Assembly (NCBI GenBank): GCA_947561715.1
Contig: OX387204.1
Span: forward strand, 10,917,001-10,981,000
DNA: 64,000 nt
Direction of reading: 5' to 3'
DNA from: Ascidia mentula
Lineage: Eukaryota > Chordata > Ascidiacea > Phlebobranchia > Ascidiidae
Below the pieces are notes generated by a model, which saw only the letters and a list, made by a program, of their open reading frames with translations, was not told the origin of the DNA and made no database searches. Below are positions 25,501 through 61,925 of the stretch, in pieces. Made by a program: the position numbers and the translations under genes. Within the stretch, counting starts at the first letter, position 1, and each line of letters starts with the position of its first letter.

Positions 25501-26833
25501 AAGTATGTTTTCTCATTTACCTGGTGTACATCCAGAAAAAGTAATGATATTTATAGGCTTCACTGGGTACCGAAAAAGGTGAAACTATCACCCAAGTGAG
25601 GCCCCGCTTTATAGTTCCTGATACAAATTGCTTTATTGACCATCTACAGCTTGTCAAAGCAATTATGAAATCCAAAAAATTTGTTTTATGCATACCACTG
25701 TTAGGTAAGAGAAAATAACTACATAATCATTGTCTTTGAATATTGTATCATCACAATCTCAGCTATATGTGCTTTTTCAGGTTTTTTAAAATTGATTTAT
25801 AATTTGCGCAATTTAGAAAGTAATGGCTAACCATATAATGTACAATTAATAAATATTATGTGTATGGAAGATTTTGAATATGAAAAGGTGGAACGGGGGA
25901 AAAATACTTGCTGTTAGAAATACAGTTTTGTCCTGATTTTATTACAAATTTACCAAAAACTCTGTGCTTGATGTACTGAAATTACTCATTTGGTTGAACA
26001 GTTGTTACAGAGTTGGAAGGATTGTCACTTGAAAGCAAAAGTACAGACAGATATGAACTTAATGTTAACAGAAGTGCGCAAACTGCAAAATGTTTTCTTA
26101 AACAACAATTTGCCTCTAGTGGGAAAGCAGAACTGTTGGCATTAACAAACCATGGAACCTCACTTGACACTATCTCATTTATGCATCAGGCTGTTCACTC
26201 TAAGGTGAAAGTTTTTTTACACATAAGTCAAATGTCAAAATTGATAATTTATGATGCACAATCATATGTTTTCAAACTTTTTATTTCAAGTAAAATGTTA
26301 TTCCAGAAAAACACTATTTCTGTCCGGCATTGAGTGCTTAAGTTGTATTGTATTTACTTCATTATTATTTATGTTATATGTTTACTGATGAAATGTGCAT
26401 TTTTTTGATACAAAGAGTTTTGTGGAGTATTTCATACCAACGATAATCTTTCTTCATTGACACTGTGTTTTATGTGAAGTTTTGCTTGGATTCTATTTAT
26501 GCATTAAAAATATCACAAACCTAACTGAAAAAAATAAAATCTTAATTTACAAAATTTATAGAAAAATCGTATTTTTATTTCAAGAGAGTAATGTTTATTA
26601 AATCTACACTTCTAGGTTCTTCAATAAAACAAACAAGATATTTTTTCTCACAGGAAAAAAATGATGATCAGATTCTTGAATGTTGTCACAAATTTCAAGT
26701 TCAGAATACAGTAAAAACCCATAAAACAGTGGTACTACTCTCGGAGGACAGAAATCTTCGAGTCAAAGCCATGTTACAAAAATTGCCAACTAAGTCAATA
26801 GTTACCTTTTGTAAGATGGCAAACATAATTTAA
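10537..26833 (+). CDS. smg6: SMG6-type NMD endonuclease (EST1A homologue), 5' end incomplete
   Basis: SMG6 cleaves premature-stop mRNAs near the stop codon in nonsense-mediated decay. Exons: 10537-10585, 11581-11695, 13275-13339, 14051-14102, 14159-14295, 14827-14929, 18139-18228, 18306-18425, 19923-20023, 20170-20362, 20946-21013, 21968-22091, 23585-23698, 23759-23861, 23927-24164, 24341-24449, 24728-24933, 25241-25316, 25368-25502, 25557-25704, 26002-26204, 26654-26833. All junctions are GT-AG and phases agree (2729 nt; 908 complete codons before the stop). The middle forms the 14-3-3-like/TPR fold with the PYNQ-TRR-LDAIYYY-RSLA signature; the end is a PIN nuclease domain. SMG5 and SMG7 are excluded by the intact PIN acidic residues and the TRR.LDA pattern. 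The ~400-residue disordered N-terminus of vertebrate SMG6 was not found and probably lies in unrecognised exons upstream. Confidence 0.92.
12200..12420 (+). repeat. Diverged interspersed repeat (pair with 10060-10300)
   Basis: Shares, in order, GAGAGAAAGCACCTG, an AACATTATTTTAGTGGGG stretch and AAATTAGCAC with the region at 10060-10300. Similarity is patchy and estimated by eye. It lies in a smg6 intron. Confidence 0.45.
12591..13214. mobile_element. 624-bp element with ~111-bp inverted repeats and hammerhead-like motif
   Basis: Arms at 12591-12701 and 13104-13214 are reverse complements with scattered mismatches (AACTGAATTG...CAATTCAGTT at the outer ends). Each arm contains an ACCTGATRAAGC...GGGTTACCC...AAAAGC string resembling a CUGAUGA-stem-GAAA hammerhead core, as in the terminal repeats of Penelope-like elements. 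Inverted terminal repeats of this kind also occur in Penelope-like insertions. No coding sequence survives between the arms. Confidence 0.6.
15507..15830. mobile_element. 324-bp hAT MITE with perfect 8-bp target duplication
   Basis: Ends CAGTATTTTTCAACC and GGTTGAAAATCACTG form the terminal inverted repeat (13 of 15 bases pair). GTCTATAT flanks both sides exactly (15499-15506 and 15831-15838). GCGGAACACC boxes repeat inside. The 8-bp duplication and CA...TG ends place it in hAT. The intact duplication suggests a fairly recent insertion in this smg6 intron. Confidence 0.9.
16119..17141 (-). pseudogene. Transposase-like relic (uncharacterised invertebrate mobile-element family)
   Basis: Antisense to smg6 in its largest intron. 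A start at 17141 opens MDQPNPTTSQQSTKEKEYNA, then a helix-turn-helix-like region (LQVLTHVAGSWIVARIVKEF, with ITESLARTAKKLTNERGIL after it). Separate fragments follow: YQDDLVSRMMPGKNDHVSVK near 16860-16800, a cysteine-valine run produced by a CA microsatellite at 16632-16650, and a C-terminal WWLAIVIQ...VKFLHPAGPSPSF piece at 16370-16250. This order (helix-turn-helix, SRMMPG-DxVSVK, CVCV, WWxAxV...VKFxHPxGPS) recurs in multi-copy predicted proteins of marine invertebrates that look transposon-derived. Stops and shifts make it a pseudogene. No catalytic motif was identified. Confidence 0.65.
17480..17750 (+). repeat. Penelope-like tail with degenerate hammerhead-type core, copy A
   Basis: ACCTTGAGGAAGCC at 17657-17670 and ACAGGCGAAACGTCGG at 17681-17696 match the layout CUGAUGA, stem II, GAAA-CGUCGG of small hammerhead motifs in Penelope-like elements. 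The upstream 150 bp (TTACAAGCGGTGTTAGCG, TGTGCTGCAC) also resembles 54100-54250, and the downstream CCAGAAGAACA matches 55340. Confidence 0.5.
21076..21267. mobile_element. 192-bp MITE in a smg6 intron
   Basis: Ends AGCACTGGAC and GTCCAGTGCT are perfect reverse complements. The inverted similarity extends inward about 55 bp with mismatches (CACTTTGTGGTGCC against GGTACCACAAAGTG). The target duplication is unclear and no coding frame is present, so the superfamily is not assigned. Confidence 0.75.
22785..22870 (+). repeat. GTGGCGGATC-family repeat, copy 1
   Basis: CAGTGGCAGATCTAGGGG followed by CTGTCAGAACACCCCTTCAG. It matches copies at 48450 and 54248 in the same orientation. The right end is not recognisable. 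Confidence 0.55.
25557..26833 (+). other. smg6: smg6 exons encoding the PIN endonuclease domain
   Basis: The last three exons encode a PIN domain that coordinates a divalent metal for RNA cleavage. Counting from the first complete codon in the window, the acidic residues are D754 in PDTNCFIDHL, the NDD motif at 852-854 (ECC follows) and D881 in SEDRNLRVKA. These correspond to the three catalytic aspartates of human SMG6. The chain ends 24 residues after D881, as in the human protein, so the domain looks complete and active. The residue just before D881 is Glu where human has Asp; the catalytic position itself is kept. Confidence 0.9.
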
Positions 26834-26846
26834 AAATATGTTTCAA

Positions 26847-26852
26847 AATAAA
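26847..26852 (+). promoter_or_regulatory. smg6: smg6 polyadenylation signal AATAAA
   Basis: Canonical hexamer 14 bases after the smg6 stop codon, followed by a GTGCTGG...TGTGTGGTGCT G/T-rich stretch. Such a short 3' UTR is plausible for a compact locus. Confidence 0.6.
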
Positions 26853-26959
26853 TTGTGCTGGAGAACCTTGTGTGGTGCTTTGCATTTTTAACATTTGACA
26901 AATGTTTTCATCAATAATGTGCCATAGGGACGTGAGTTGACAAAAAAATCGGCAGTTGC

Positions 26960-27625
26960 TTGGACGCGAGTAGTTTCTTTTTTAGGCTGAACGATAAAAA
27001 TCATAAAAAAATACCTAGTCCTTACCGTTATATCAAATTTTTAGGCAAAAACAAACGCGAACATTGTGAAATTTGCAAAATAAGAACCATATACGTTCCT
27101 ATTCTTAGCGCACGCCACGAACACATTTCGGCCATAAAACCATCCGGCATCTTAATTTCAAATTTGTTAATTGCATGTTGTAGAGCATTAAATTACCGTT
27201 CTCTTGATATTGGTCAATATTGGCACTTATTACAAGAACGCCGAGCATAATTGTTTGTATTAGGTAAGTTTTTCGCATGCCGACATTACGCCATTATGCT
27301 GATTCGCAAAAAGTGGGTCGTGTTCAATGGGCGATTTGAAGGTTATCCGTCACCTTAATTTCAAATTTGTTAATGGCATGTTGTAGAGCATTAAATTACC
27401 GTTCTCTTGATATTGGTCAATATTGGCACTTATTACAAGAACGCCGAGCATAATTGTTTGTATTAGGTAAGTTTTTCGCATGCCGACATTACGCCATTAT
27501 GCTGATTCGCGAAAAGCGGGTCTTGCTCAATGGGCGATTTGAAGGTCATCCGGCACCTTAATTTCAAATTTGTTAATTGCATGTTGTAGAGCATTAAATT
27601 TCAGTTCTCTTGATATTGGTCAATA
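26960..27625 (+). repeat. 203-bp tandem repeat, about 2.4 copies
   Basis: CTTAATTTCAAATTTGTTAA occurs at 27151, 27354 and 27557, giving two spacings of exactly 203. Copy 3 stops near 27625, where the sequence leaves the consensus (GTCAATATTC). Copies are nearly identical (one- or few-base changes), so the duplication is young. Upstream of copy 1 an open frame (26960-27250) runs into the first unit; it is unrecognised and looks mobile-element derived. Confidence 0.85.
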
Positions 27626-28074
27626 TTCTCTCTTCTGTTGGTTCTCTCTTCTCATTGATAAATATGCACGTAATATATATTGCCTGAGAGAGCTCAGGTA
27701 AAAGAAAGAAAGAAATGACGTTGGTGTTGACGTATGACGTTGGAAAAGGTGATGACAAAATTGTTGTCGAACGTCTTGATGACGTAGACGAGGCGCTTGT
27801 CAGTTCGCATAAATGATGAATTGTAACAGGTTGTTGTAGGGACAAAGCAATTGCTTGTTAACAATAGCACTATAATACTGGGAATTGTTCTCAAATATGA
27901 TGTGATAGATGCACCATGCTACTATTTTGGAGCGCTGAAAAAGACATACAGCACACGAACAAAAACATTAGCCTGCAAGTGTAGGGATTTTGGCTTGTCG
28001 TAATTCAAATATTTATTGATATTTTGTTTTAAACTTGGTCTTTCTACTCTTTTACATTTACACCCGTCTTTCTG

Positions 28075-28185
28075 ACGGGTCCGCTAGGTCCGCTAGTTAC
28101 CTTCTAATACTACAGGTCCGCTAGGTACCTTCTAATACTGCAGGTGCGCTATATTTGACCTAATACTACAGGTGCGCTAGGATTA
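28075..28185 (+). repeat. Short tandem repeat, ~35-bp unit
   Basis: GGTCCGCTAGGTACCTTCTAATACTACAG-type units repeat about three times with small changes (also as GGTGCGCTA...CTAATACTACAG). They lie just upstream of the gypsy integrase fragment. Confidence 0.7.
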
Positions 28186-28239
28186 GAAGGTTGCCCAAAT
28201 AAACAGATCATAATTTTCGATCTCATGGATCATCATTTT

Positions 28240-29045
28240 CTGTCTCCCAGATCTCAGATTTGGTCTCAGACCGAACTTCGCTCCAAGAACAGAGAGGAGC
28301 ACAATTTACTTCAGGTTTGTGGTTTTATCTTTGTGAATTTTTGGGAATTGAGGTTTCCCAAACCACGGCTTTTCGGCCATGTTCAAATGGCTACATTGAG
28401 CGACAACATAGAACCCTAAAAAGTGATTTAAAAGCACAGGATTTCCCGAATAATTGGTAATCAAATCTTTTAGGTCTAAGAGCAACAGTCCAATCAGACA
28501 TAGATTGCAGTCCAGCAGAACTTGTTTTTGGTAAAACGTTAAGATTGTCCAACGAGTTCTTTGAAGCTTCCGGCCCTAACATTTCAAAATCGGATTACGC
28601 TAATCAATTATCACAAGTCATGTCTACTTTCAGATTTTCACCAACAAGAACACAACCTCCAATTAACTCACATCTCGATCCAGACTTGGCTAATTGTTCA
28701 CATGTTTTTGTAAAAGTAAACGCAAATAAAGCCCCGTTATACGGACATTATGATGGTCCATTTAAAGTTTTAGAAAGATACGAAAAGTATTTTGTCCTGG
28801 CCATGTGGGGTCGCAGTAATTCTGTGACTATTGACAGATTAAAAGTTTGTCATTTACCTACACATGAGTCTGCCAACGATCAAACCGCTTCATCCGAAAC
28901 AACACATGACTTTTTGTCAACAGACAATCACTCCGACGACGAAGGAGAGATCGTTGACATACCAGACGTGCCAAACCCACTTGACGAGCCTTTAACAACA
29001 AGAAGAGGAAGAGTGATCCGAAGACCTGCGTGTTTTCTGGATTAA
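28240..29045 (+). mobile_element. Ty3/gypsy integrase 3' half, decayed
   Basis: The frame shows RGAQFTSGLW, QTTAFRPCSNGYIERQHRTL (the conserved N-G-x-x-E with the catalytic Glu) and, after one stop at 28458-28460, LLGLRATVQSDIDCSPAELV, then a GPF-type domain (HVFVKV...YDGPFKVLERYEKYF). It finishes with an acidic tail and RRGRVIRRPACFLD before the stop at 29043-29045. The upstream integrase, RT and gag are absent, so this is a 5'-truncated copy. Apart from the single stop the frame is well kept, suggesting moderate age. Confidence 0.88.
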
Positions 29046-29545
29046 CTATGGCCTCCTTGTTCATTTTGTATTTCAGTAGGCCTATTTGCTTGATTTCGCC
29101 GTCAATGGCCGAGATGAACAGTTCCAGCTGTGTCATGACTCTCTGGCCAAAGCAGCAGAGTTTAACATCCCCAAACCTGCTGCATGCACGAAACAGACCG
29201 GCAAGACTCAAGTAAATAATTGCTTGGTGAAAGTTTTCAATCCAACTGATAATCAAATTCCTATTAAAGTTATGTGTCAAATGTATAAAACTAGTTACGA
29301 ATCTCACTTTTATTTCTTCGGTGATAAATTTTACACTAAAAATACAGTCCCTACTCCTGCTCCCTCTCCAGGTTTGTGCAAAGAATGGATCCGCACGTTA
29401 TCAGCGCCGATGGTGGGAACACTCGAACAGAAAAGTGACACGCTCTTTTCCACCTCGAAAAACTCGCAATAGAGTACAAATGGCCGACAAAAAGTGGGTT
29501 TGTTTTGACCAAGTCAACGATATATTACAACCTGTAGAATTGCAT
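29046..29545 (+). pseudogene. Possible env-like frame downstream of gypsy pol (degraded)
   Basis: An ATG at 29048 lies directly after the pol stop and opens a short hydrophobic start (ASLFILYFS). A frameshift near 29080 passes into a frame at 29086-29472 with several cysteines and a secreted-protein look, and a second shift near 29370 leads to a basic segment ending at a stop about 29546. The position (third frame after gypsy pol) is where env-like genes of errantivirus-type elements sit. No fusion peptide or furin site was identified, so env identity is inference. The copy is broken. Confidence 0.35.
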
Positions 29546-31676
29546 TGAGTGCTTACGTGTATTGTTCTAAGGTATGTTTCTTGATCGTTCCATATTTTGA
29601 TTAAAAGGCCGCAAAGATAGTTTTTTTTGGCAGATGTTTTTAGGAGTCGGATACACGGCGTTTTATTTCTCTGCAAACGGTCCCTGCATTACCTCCCGGT
29701 CATAGGTACATTACCTACATACGTCTACAGACATCCTGAACAAACTCCACATTTCCGTAGGTTTATCAATGACATGATTTTAATAGTATCTGGCAGGCCA
29801 CAGTCGCTTGGGCGCTGCTGTTGATGTGGCAATAGGGGAGGCACTAAATTTATGTTGAAGGAAACCACGAGCTTGACAACATCGAACGGAAACTACCAAC
29901 TTGTCCATACTACTAAAACTACGGCAAATATGTTACCAGAAGTACATTACGTGGCGACCATTACGTTGGCCAAACGAATTATTCGTTTTCCACAAGGTAA
30001 ATAATAAAAGTGTTACTGAGACAGGGTGCTAATAAAAGCATTTTTGATTTCATATTTTTCCAGTCCATTTAAGTCAAGGCATTTATGATCGGTAACGTCA
30101 TGCATAAACTTTTCTGAAACACGACAAACACAAACCTTTATTGGTTTATTTATAGAGTCAATTAGTACTTATTGAAGCGTCGTCGCTTTTTTCCTACAAA
30201 CAAGGCATTTTTGACGCAAACGCCTTGTATGGCTTCAATTAGGCTACAACGAATAAGGTTTACGATCGCCGCTATTTTTAGTGCAGTTTTCTCGTTTTTT
30301 TTAGTTGACGTAGAATCGAAAAACTTTGGAAATAAGTTTATTGAGGATGTACCGTTAGTTTTACGCAAAGTTGCCATGACCTTGTCACATGCACTTTGAA
30401 GCGCCCCCACCGGCATTTCGCTCCCCGATCGAAACTTATTTTAGCTAAAATGGATGCAAAAAGTGCAAGATGGTTTTGTAAAAAAATGAATCCAATTCAA
30501 TGCTGGCCCTTTTTTGTGCAATAGCTTAAATTTGTCACATGAAAGTTGCTTTGGCAGGCCCCTGGGACTGTTTCTGCTATCCTATAGGACATAAGCTTCC
30601 TGGAGGCTCCACAGATCCTTGCTGTGTTTTGTCAAATGTAGGCTAGCTGCAATCATTTTTTCCCTTCAAATAGAACCAGTGGATGTTCATGTGTCACAAA
30701 CCATAGGAATTGTTTTGGGAAAAAAGCAAATTACTCAGAATGTATATTAATGCTAATAACTTTCAAAACTTGATTTTGAAAATTCAACACTGAAATGGAG
30801 CCTGCAGGCCACAACATTTTCCAGGAAGCTCTACAAAACCTTGCTGCGAACTGTCCCATCTATGTGCTTTATTTTTTTTAACTTTGAAGCATATTAGGTC
30901 CCTATATAAATCAAAAGTCCTAGCAACAGTCATTGGCAAACAAGTGCGGAACAGTCGGCAGATGCCTCATAGCAGAGGACCTCAAAAACAAGATTTTTTT
31001 GATTTTTCACATATAAGGTCCGTAACTTGATGGGGATGTTGCACATCAAACATACAGGAACTGGAACCAGAATAGCACACAGATATTTGGTTAAATACGC
31101 ATACCTGTGATGTCACAGTTGCAACCACTCAACAAAAAAGACAATTTAAAGTTATCTCAAAAGTAGATAAATATTAGTATTCCAAGCTCACTCATTTCTT
31201 CACTACTTCCCACTTTGTTTTGTGATAATGCTCTCTCATCACAAAAAAATGTTGCATGCATGTTTGAATTTTAAATTTATAGGAAAGTTTTTTAAATCTT
31301 AACAAAATAAAATCATCAAAAAAAGCCTTGGTTGGTGGAGTTTACCAGAGTCCCAAAGGGCCCTCTTAAATCAAGATGCAACAATTATTTTGGAATGTCG
31401 CCCATTCTTTGAAAGATACCACCTCAACTGTGGTTTACAGGATGCTGCTTTTAATCAGAATACCAAATAGAAAAACAACACACATGTTTTTTTTAGTTTG
31501 ACCACTTTTGTGTTACAGATTGCAATTGTTTAAAATATGAACAAAATGTTAACCTGCCACAAAATACCACCAAGCCACAAAATACTGCGAAATATTGATT
31601 TGAACAAAGACGAATTTAAACAACACTTAGCAGGCATACGCAACAATTGGATAAAAACATGTCCAGTAGTGTTTAG
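29546..31676. other. Intergenic, mobile-element debris between convergent genes
   Basis: No exon recognised. It contains the antisense piggyBac-like fragment at 30150-30430 and otherwise AT-rich unique-looking sequence. Confidence 0.5.
30150..30430 (-). mobile_element. piggyBac-like element fragment (pair of 1690-2695)
   Basis: On the minus strand from 30399 it reads CAAAGTGCATGTGACAAGGT, then an ATG with MATLRKTNGTSS...FFDSTSTKK. The same terminus and coding start occur at 1694-1935 on the plus strand. Similarity is roughly three quarters by eye. The flanking TTAA is not preserved here. The frame stays open for about 84 codons, longer than in the other copy. Confidence 0.65.
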
Positions 31677-31682
31677 TTTATT
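31677..31682 (-). promoter_or_regulatory. unc-13: unc-13 polyadenylation signal AATAAA
   Basis: The minus strand reads GAATAAACT about 90 bases after the unc-13 stop codon. It is the first canonical hexamer downstream. Confidence 0.6.
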
Positions 31683-31772
31683 CAATACTTAGAATTAAAA
31701 TGGACTTGCTTTTACATTTCCTATTTAACCACAATGTGTTGTCTGCCTTGACTGGAATACATTTAACAATAA

Positions 31773-57524
<25,752 letters not shown>

Positions 57525-58125
57525 TGTAAATAATCACAGTTGTGTTTTGTTACATGATATAATCACAACAAACAGCATAAAATCAAAAACATTGATTGCC
57601 AAATAACAATTGTCATTCTGGCAAATAAAAAAAAAATAGAGTCAAAATATTTCACGTAAGTTAACACAATTTTTGAATGAAAAACAAAACAAACTTTACA
57701 TTACATCATAAACACAACAAGCACTATTGTCCTGGACTCCCGGCAGAATCCAAACAAATTTCGAAAATTACGTTACACATCATTGAACACCATTTCACAA
57801 AGATGTTTCACCTTTTCATTTAAGCAACTCATGGATTTTATCACACAGGGCGTATCAAATGAAAAAAAGAACACCTAGAAAGATATTTAACATCACTACC
57901 TACGCACAAGTCCCAGTTTATACATCAGAATCACTTTAAACACGGATATTTCAACGCTTTATGCTTTGGGGGTGACGTCATATTGAAGCAAATACCAAAC
58001 CACTTTCCGGAACCAATAATTTGTTTTTAAAATCTCTGTGTCTGTCAAGAATTGAGTGCTGTTTGGCGTAAAAGCAATTAAAAGTCCAAACGCCGCCTCA
58101 CGTGACTTTTTCCTGTTTTACAAAT
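57525..58125. promoter_or_regulatory. unc-13: unc-13 5' flank: probable 5' UTR and promoter region
   Basis: No coding sequence. The minus strand just before the ATG reads GTGATTATTTACA. No convincing TATA box or initiator could be fixed, so the transcription start is unknown; a non-coding first exon may lie further upstream. A LINE relic starts near 58126, limiting the conserved upstream space to about 600 bp. Confidence 0.35.
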
Positions 58126-59340
58126 GCGGATATCGAGCCGGAAATAATGTTAGACTATTCATTGATCAATTTACAACTTGATATTAATCCTCTCCGTCCC
58201 GTGGAAGGGGATATTGGAAATTCAATGTATCCCTGCTTAATGACCCATCACAAAGAGAAAAGTAGTCACCAACTTCAAACGTGAAAATCCCCCGACTGCT
58301 ACATAGCCTATCCACATACTAGGTGGGACACACTAAAAGCAGTTATTAGAGGGGAAACTATTAACCACGCCGCAAACGTCAAACGAAATAGAGTAACAAC
58401 TCTATATGATCTCGAAAAACGGATAAAAAGGACGCAAAATACGTTAGACGAAAAGGGAGAGGACCAACGTTTACTAACCGAATTGGCCCAACTCAAAAAC
58501 AAATTAAACGAATTTGTTGTGCGCCAAACTGAACAGCGCGGTCGTCACAAGCAGAGCATGTTGTGCCGAAAGCTTAGAGAGGCGACATAACCAATGGAAA
58601 ATCATTACTAAATTAAGGTCGGACAACAGGATCGTAACAGACCGGATGCTTATTTTATCTGATCTCGTTCACTTTTATGAACAGCTCTTAAACAAAACGA
58701 AAACAACCTTAATATTAATGCCACCGCTTGCAAATAATTAAATCTTGACTTACCAAAGTTAACTAATGAACAGGCTAATCAATTAGAAGTAGAAATCTCA
58801 GAAAATGACTTTTATAATGCGCTTATAAAAATGGAAAGAAATTTTCCGGATTAGATGGTTTTCCTGCAAAACTTTAATTTATAGCTTTTTGGAGAAACTT
58901 GAAAGACGCACACGTGACAGCTTATGGAAGTTCACAGCGGAAACTGGGGCGCTCTTCAACACGCAAGCACAGGGGGTGGTAACCCAAATACTTAAACCCG
59001 GGAAGCTACAGGCCAATAATACTGCGGAATATAAAATCGCCTATGGAAAATCAGTGTCTGATATAACTCGACAACGTAATAAAACATCTTGGAGTAGAAA
59101 CACCAATCAAACCAAATGACAACAATTTCATGGTAAATAGAAACTTTAATCCTCTTCTTAAACACATCCAAATGGTTTTAAATCTTTGGTCGCCTAAAGG
59201 GTTGACATTACTCGGCAAGACAACAATTATTAAATCTCTGGTAATTCCAATTCTAACATTTAAATTCTGTGTTTTACCGATAACCTTAATAACCTTAATA
59301 ATGGTAAACCTAAATTGTGCGTTGTTATGTAGCACATTTG
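58126..59340 (+). mobile_element. L1/Tx1-like LINE relic, copy 1
   Basis: Starts at the end of the endonuclease domain (DYSLINLQLDINPLRP), continues with the endonuclease-RT linker (WDTLKAVIRGETIN; then a coiled-coil-rich KRIKRTQNTLDEKG...LLTELAQLKNKLNEF), and jumps by deletion to the post-RT segment at 59130-59290 (LNLWSPKGLTLLGKTTIIKS). Many stops and shifts. The main catalytic RT block is missing. Confidence 0.8.
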
Positions 59341-59545
59341 TTATTTGCATGAGCAAGTAACGGAAAAGAACCCGACCTTTACTAAACTTGTTAATTTCTT
59401 GAACAATCCAGGTAACTGTGAATTATACACAGCAAAAAAATAAACACTGTATACCTTCTTAAAACTAAATGTTCGTGTATACTGTCTGAAATATTCCACG
59501 TGATTTGTTATGTCTGGTTTACTTTTTTCGCTTTGCTTCCTTTCT

Positions 59546-61925
59546 CTTATTTGTGTACGTACAGCATGCGGATGTATGAGCGAGAAATGGCTGATAAGCC
59601 AAGTTACGCCCAAGTAGTTTACAAAAAGTCTGTCATATGGAGAAAGTCAAACTCTAAGCTTGAAAGTGGAAGGTATTTCGAAAAGAGATAATGTGTTAGA
59701 AATTTGTAATAATATGCAATATTCAGTCAAGAAACTTACCGGAATCGCGGGAATGAGAGAAAATACCTTCGATATTACCTTCCATGTAGAAAAATATATC
59801 CTCGATTTATGGGAAGCTTTAATACCACGCTTTTAAGGCACAAAAAAGTCAGGGAACTAATCAAGAAATTCATAAACAACTTCGTTCTTGAAAATCCAGC
59901 AAAAGACGCAAATCCGCACGTTAGATGGGACGCACTAAAAGGAGTAGTTCGGGGTGAGTAGATTGTACTAATTCGTAAATCAGTCGGCAAACAAAGCGCA
60001 TTGGAAAAGCAAATTAACCTCATGGCAACTGAGATAACAATGTGAGTCTAAACTTAAGCGAATGGAAACACTGTCAAAAGCAAAAAGTAACTTGGGCACC
60101 CTTTCAGAGCAATAAACAAAAAGTGCGATTATTCGGATTATGAACGTTGGACAGAAGAGGATGAGAAAATACAAATTGCTTTCTTATCTTAGAAAAACGA
60201 CATGTTGACAAAGTATATATCTAGACTAATGAGTAACGGAAATATAACAACTAACCATAATTTAATACACAATAATCTAGTTAGCTTCTTTAAGCACCTG
60301 TATGAGAAACCTATACTTTCGACCCCACTGGCAAATAAGTTGGAAAAGCTCACTCTACCAAAAATTACCTGCGAGCAAGCGAAAATGTTAGATAAGGAGG
60401 CAACAGAATTGAAATTCAGCGATTAAAACCATGCAAAAAAACAAATCACCAGGCTTAGATGCCTTTCCCGTCGAATTCTATATAACATTTTATGATGATA
60501 TTAAACCACTTTCTGCAGCCCCAAATTATCGCCGGATATCATTGCTAAACGTGGACTATAAGAAATACGTCAACGCAAGAATACGCTCTTGTATCCAAAG
60601 ACCGAAACGGCTTCCTACGCACCGATATACATGGGGTCAAATATCCGTTTACTGTTTGACATTATTGACAGTACAGGCCATTACTGCGTTCTGTGGGCGG
60701 TACTGTCTCAAGATATATATAAAGCTTTTGACACCTTAAGGTGAGAATTCTTCCATGCAACTCTTTCTTCGTACAGATCTCTGACATGGGGCGACATCAA
60801 AGTAGTGATGTTCCCAGTTCCAAATTATCCGGCCCGGCCGGATCCTAATAGTTATTAATCAAATCCGGCCGGATAATTTGGATCCGGCAGTTTGTTAACA
60901 CCGATTCGTGTATTTTATCGGTATGGCAAAAATGTTTGATTGCCAAACCGAATGCTATGTTAAGGTTAGCTTATCATGAGTGGAACAAATAAACGTGGGC
61001 ATTTATTAACATGGTATAACACGTCAAGAAAAACTTTAATAACAAACAACAGAAAAATCGGAAGTCGGCGAGTATCGCAGACTGGGTCCCAAAAACGAGT
61101 AATTTGCAAAATGTTTTTCCGTTTTTAGGACAAAAATGCTTTCCCAACTATCCGGAAAAATTAAGTGCATTATCCGACCGGGTTCGGGTATTGAAAATTG
61201 GTCAATATCCGGCCGGGTCCGGGTACACGGATCCGGCGCAAGACATTACTACTTCGAAGGCATACGCCTCCACGACAAATAATATAAAACATCCCTATTT
61301 GCAGACGATACCATTGATTTAACAAGAGGTTCGGATACTGATTTCACTAAAATCTTTCAAATTTAATGACAGGCTGCTAAGTGAATATGGAAAAATCCTG
61401 TGCCTTTTTCGTAAGCCCGAATCGCGCAAACCAACATAAACCCTTTCAACAGACTGGGCTTCAATGGGCTTCGGACTCTATTAGGTATCTTGGCGTGATA
61501 ACACCACTCAGAAAATACAAGTATAAGCAGTTAATAGAACTAAACTTTTCCCATTCTCACCCTTCTCGGTGAGATAACATTGTCAAGAGTCTCATTATAT
61601 CCCTAAATTAAAAATTGTGCGTGTTACCAGTCATCATCCAAAAAAATACACTCCGAAAATCAATCGAGCCTTATATAAATTTATATGGGGATCATCATTG
61701 GAAAGGACTAAAAGAGCTACCCTATCTGAAAGTTGGGATAACGGCATGGCGAGTATGATAGATATTGAGAATTACATGCTGGCTCTAAAATTTAAAGCGC
61801 TGAAGGAAAGTTTCTGCGCGGATACAAGTAACATAACTAATCTTCAAACACTATTCCTGCACCAAAACAGATTAGAGGTGCTCTTAAATTTGTCGGCATC
61901 TAGCAAAATTTTGAAAACCCTTTGA
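59546..61925 (+). mobile_element. L1/Tx1-like LINE relic, copy 2
   Basis: Opens with an ORF1-like start (MADKPSYAQVVYKK at about 59587), then deletes into the endonuclease end and linker (VRWDALKGVVRGE, matching copy 1). RT follows: MQKNKSPGLDAFPVEFY at 60431, NYRRISLLNVDYKKYVNARI, and LSQDIYKAFDTLR near 60700-60738. The 450-bp element splits it at 60802-61252. After that come EKSCAFFVSPNRA...IRYLGVI and the C-terminal INRALYKFIWGSSLERTKRA, ending near 61925. Dead copy. Confidence 0.85.
60802..61252. mobile_element. 450-bp inverted-repeat DNA element, copy 2 (opposite orientation)
   Basis: GTAGTGATGT at the left end and ACATTACTAC at the right (one mismatch). Full-length reverse-complement match to 5010-5459 with scattered substitutions. 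It is inserted in the RT region of LINE copy 2, whose reading resumes after it. Confidence 0.8.
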
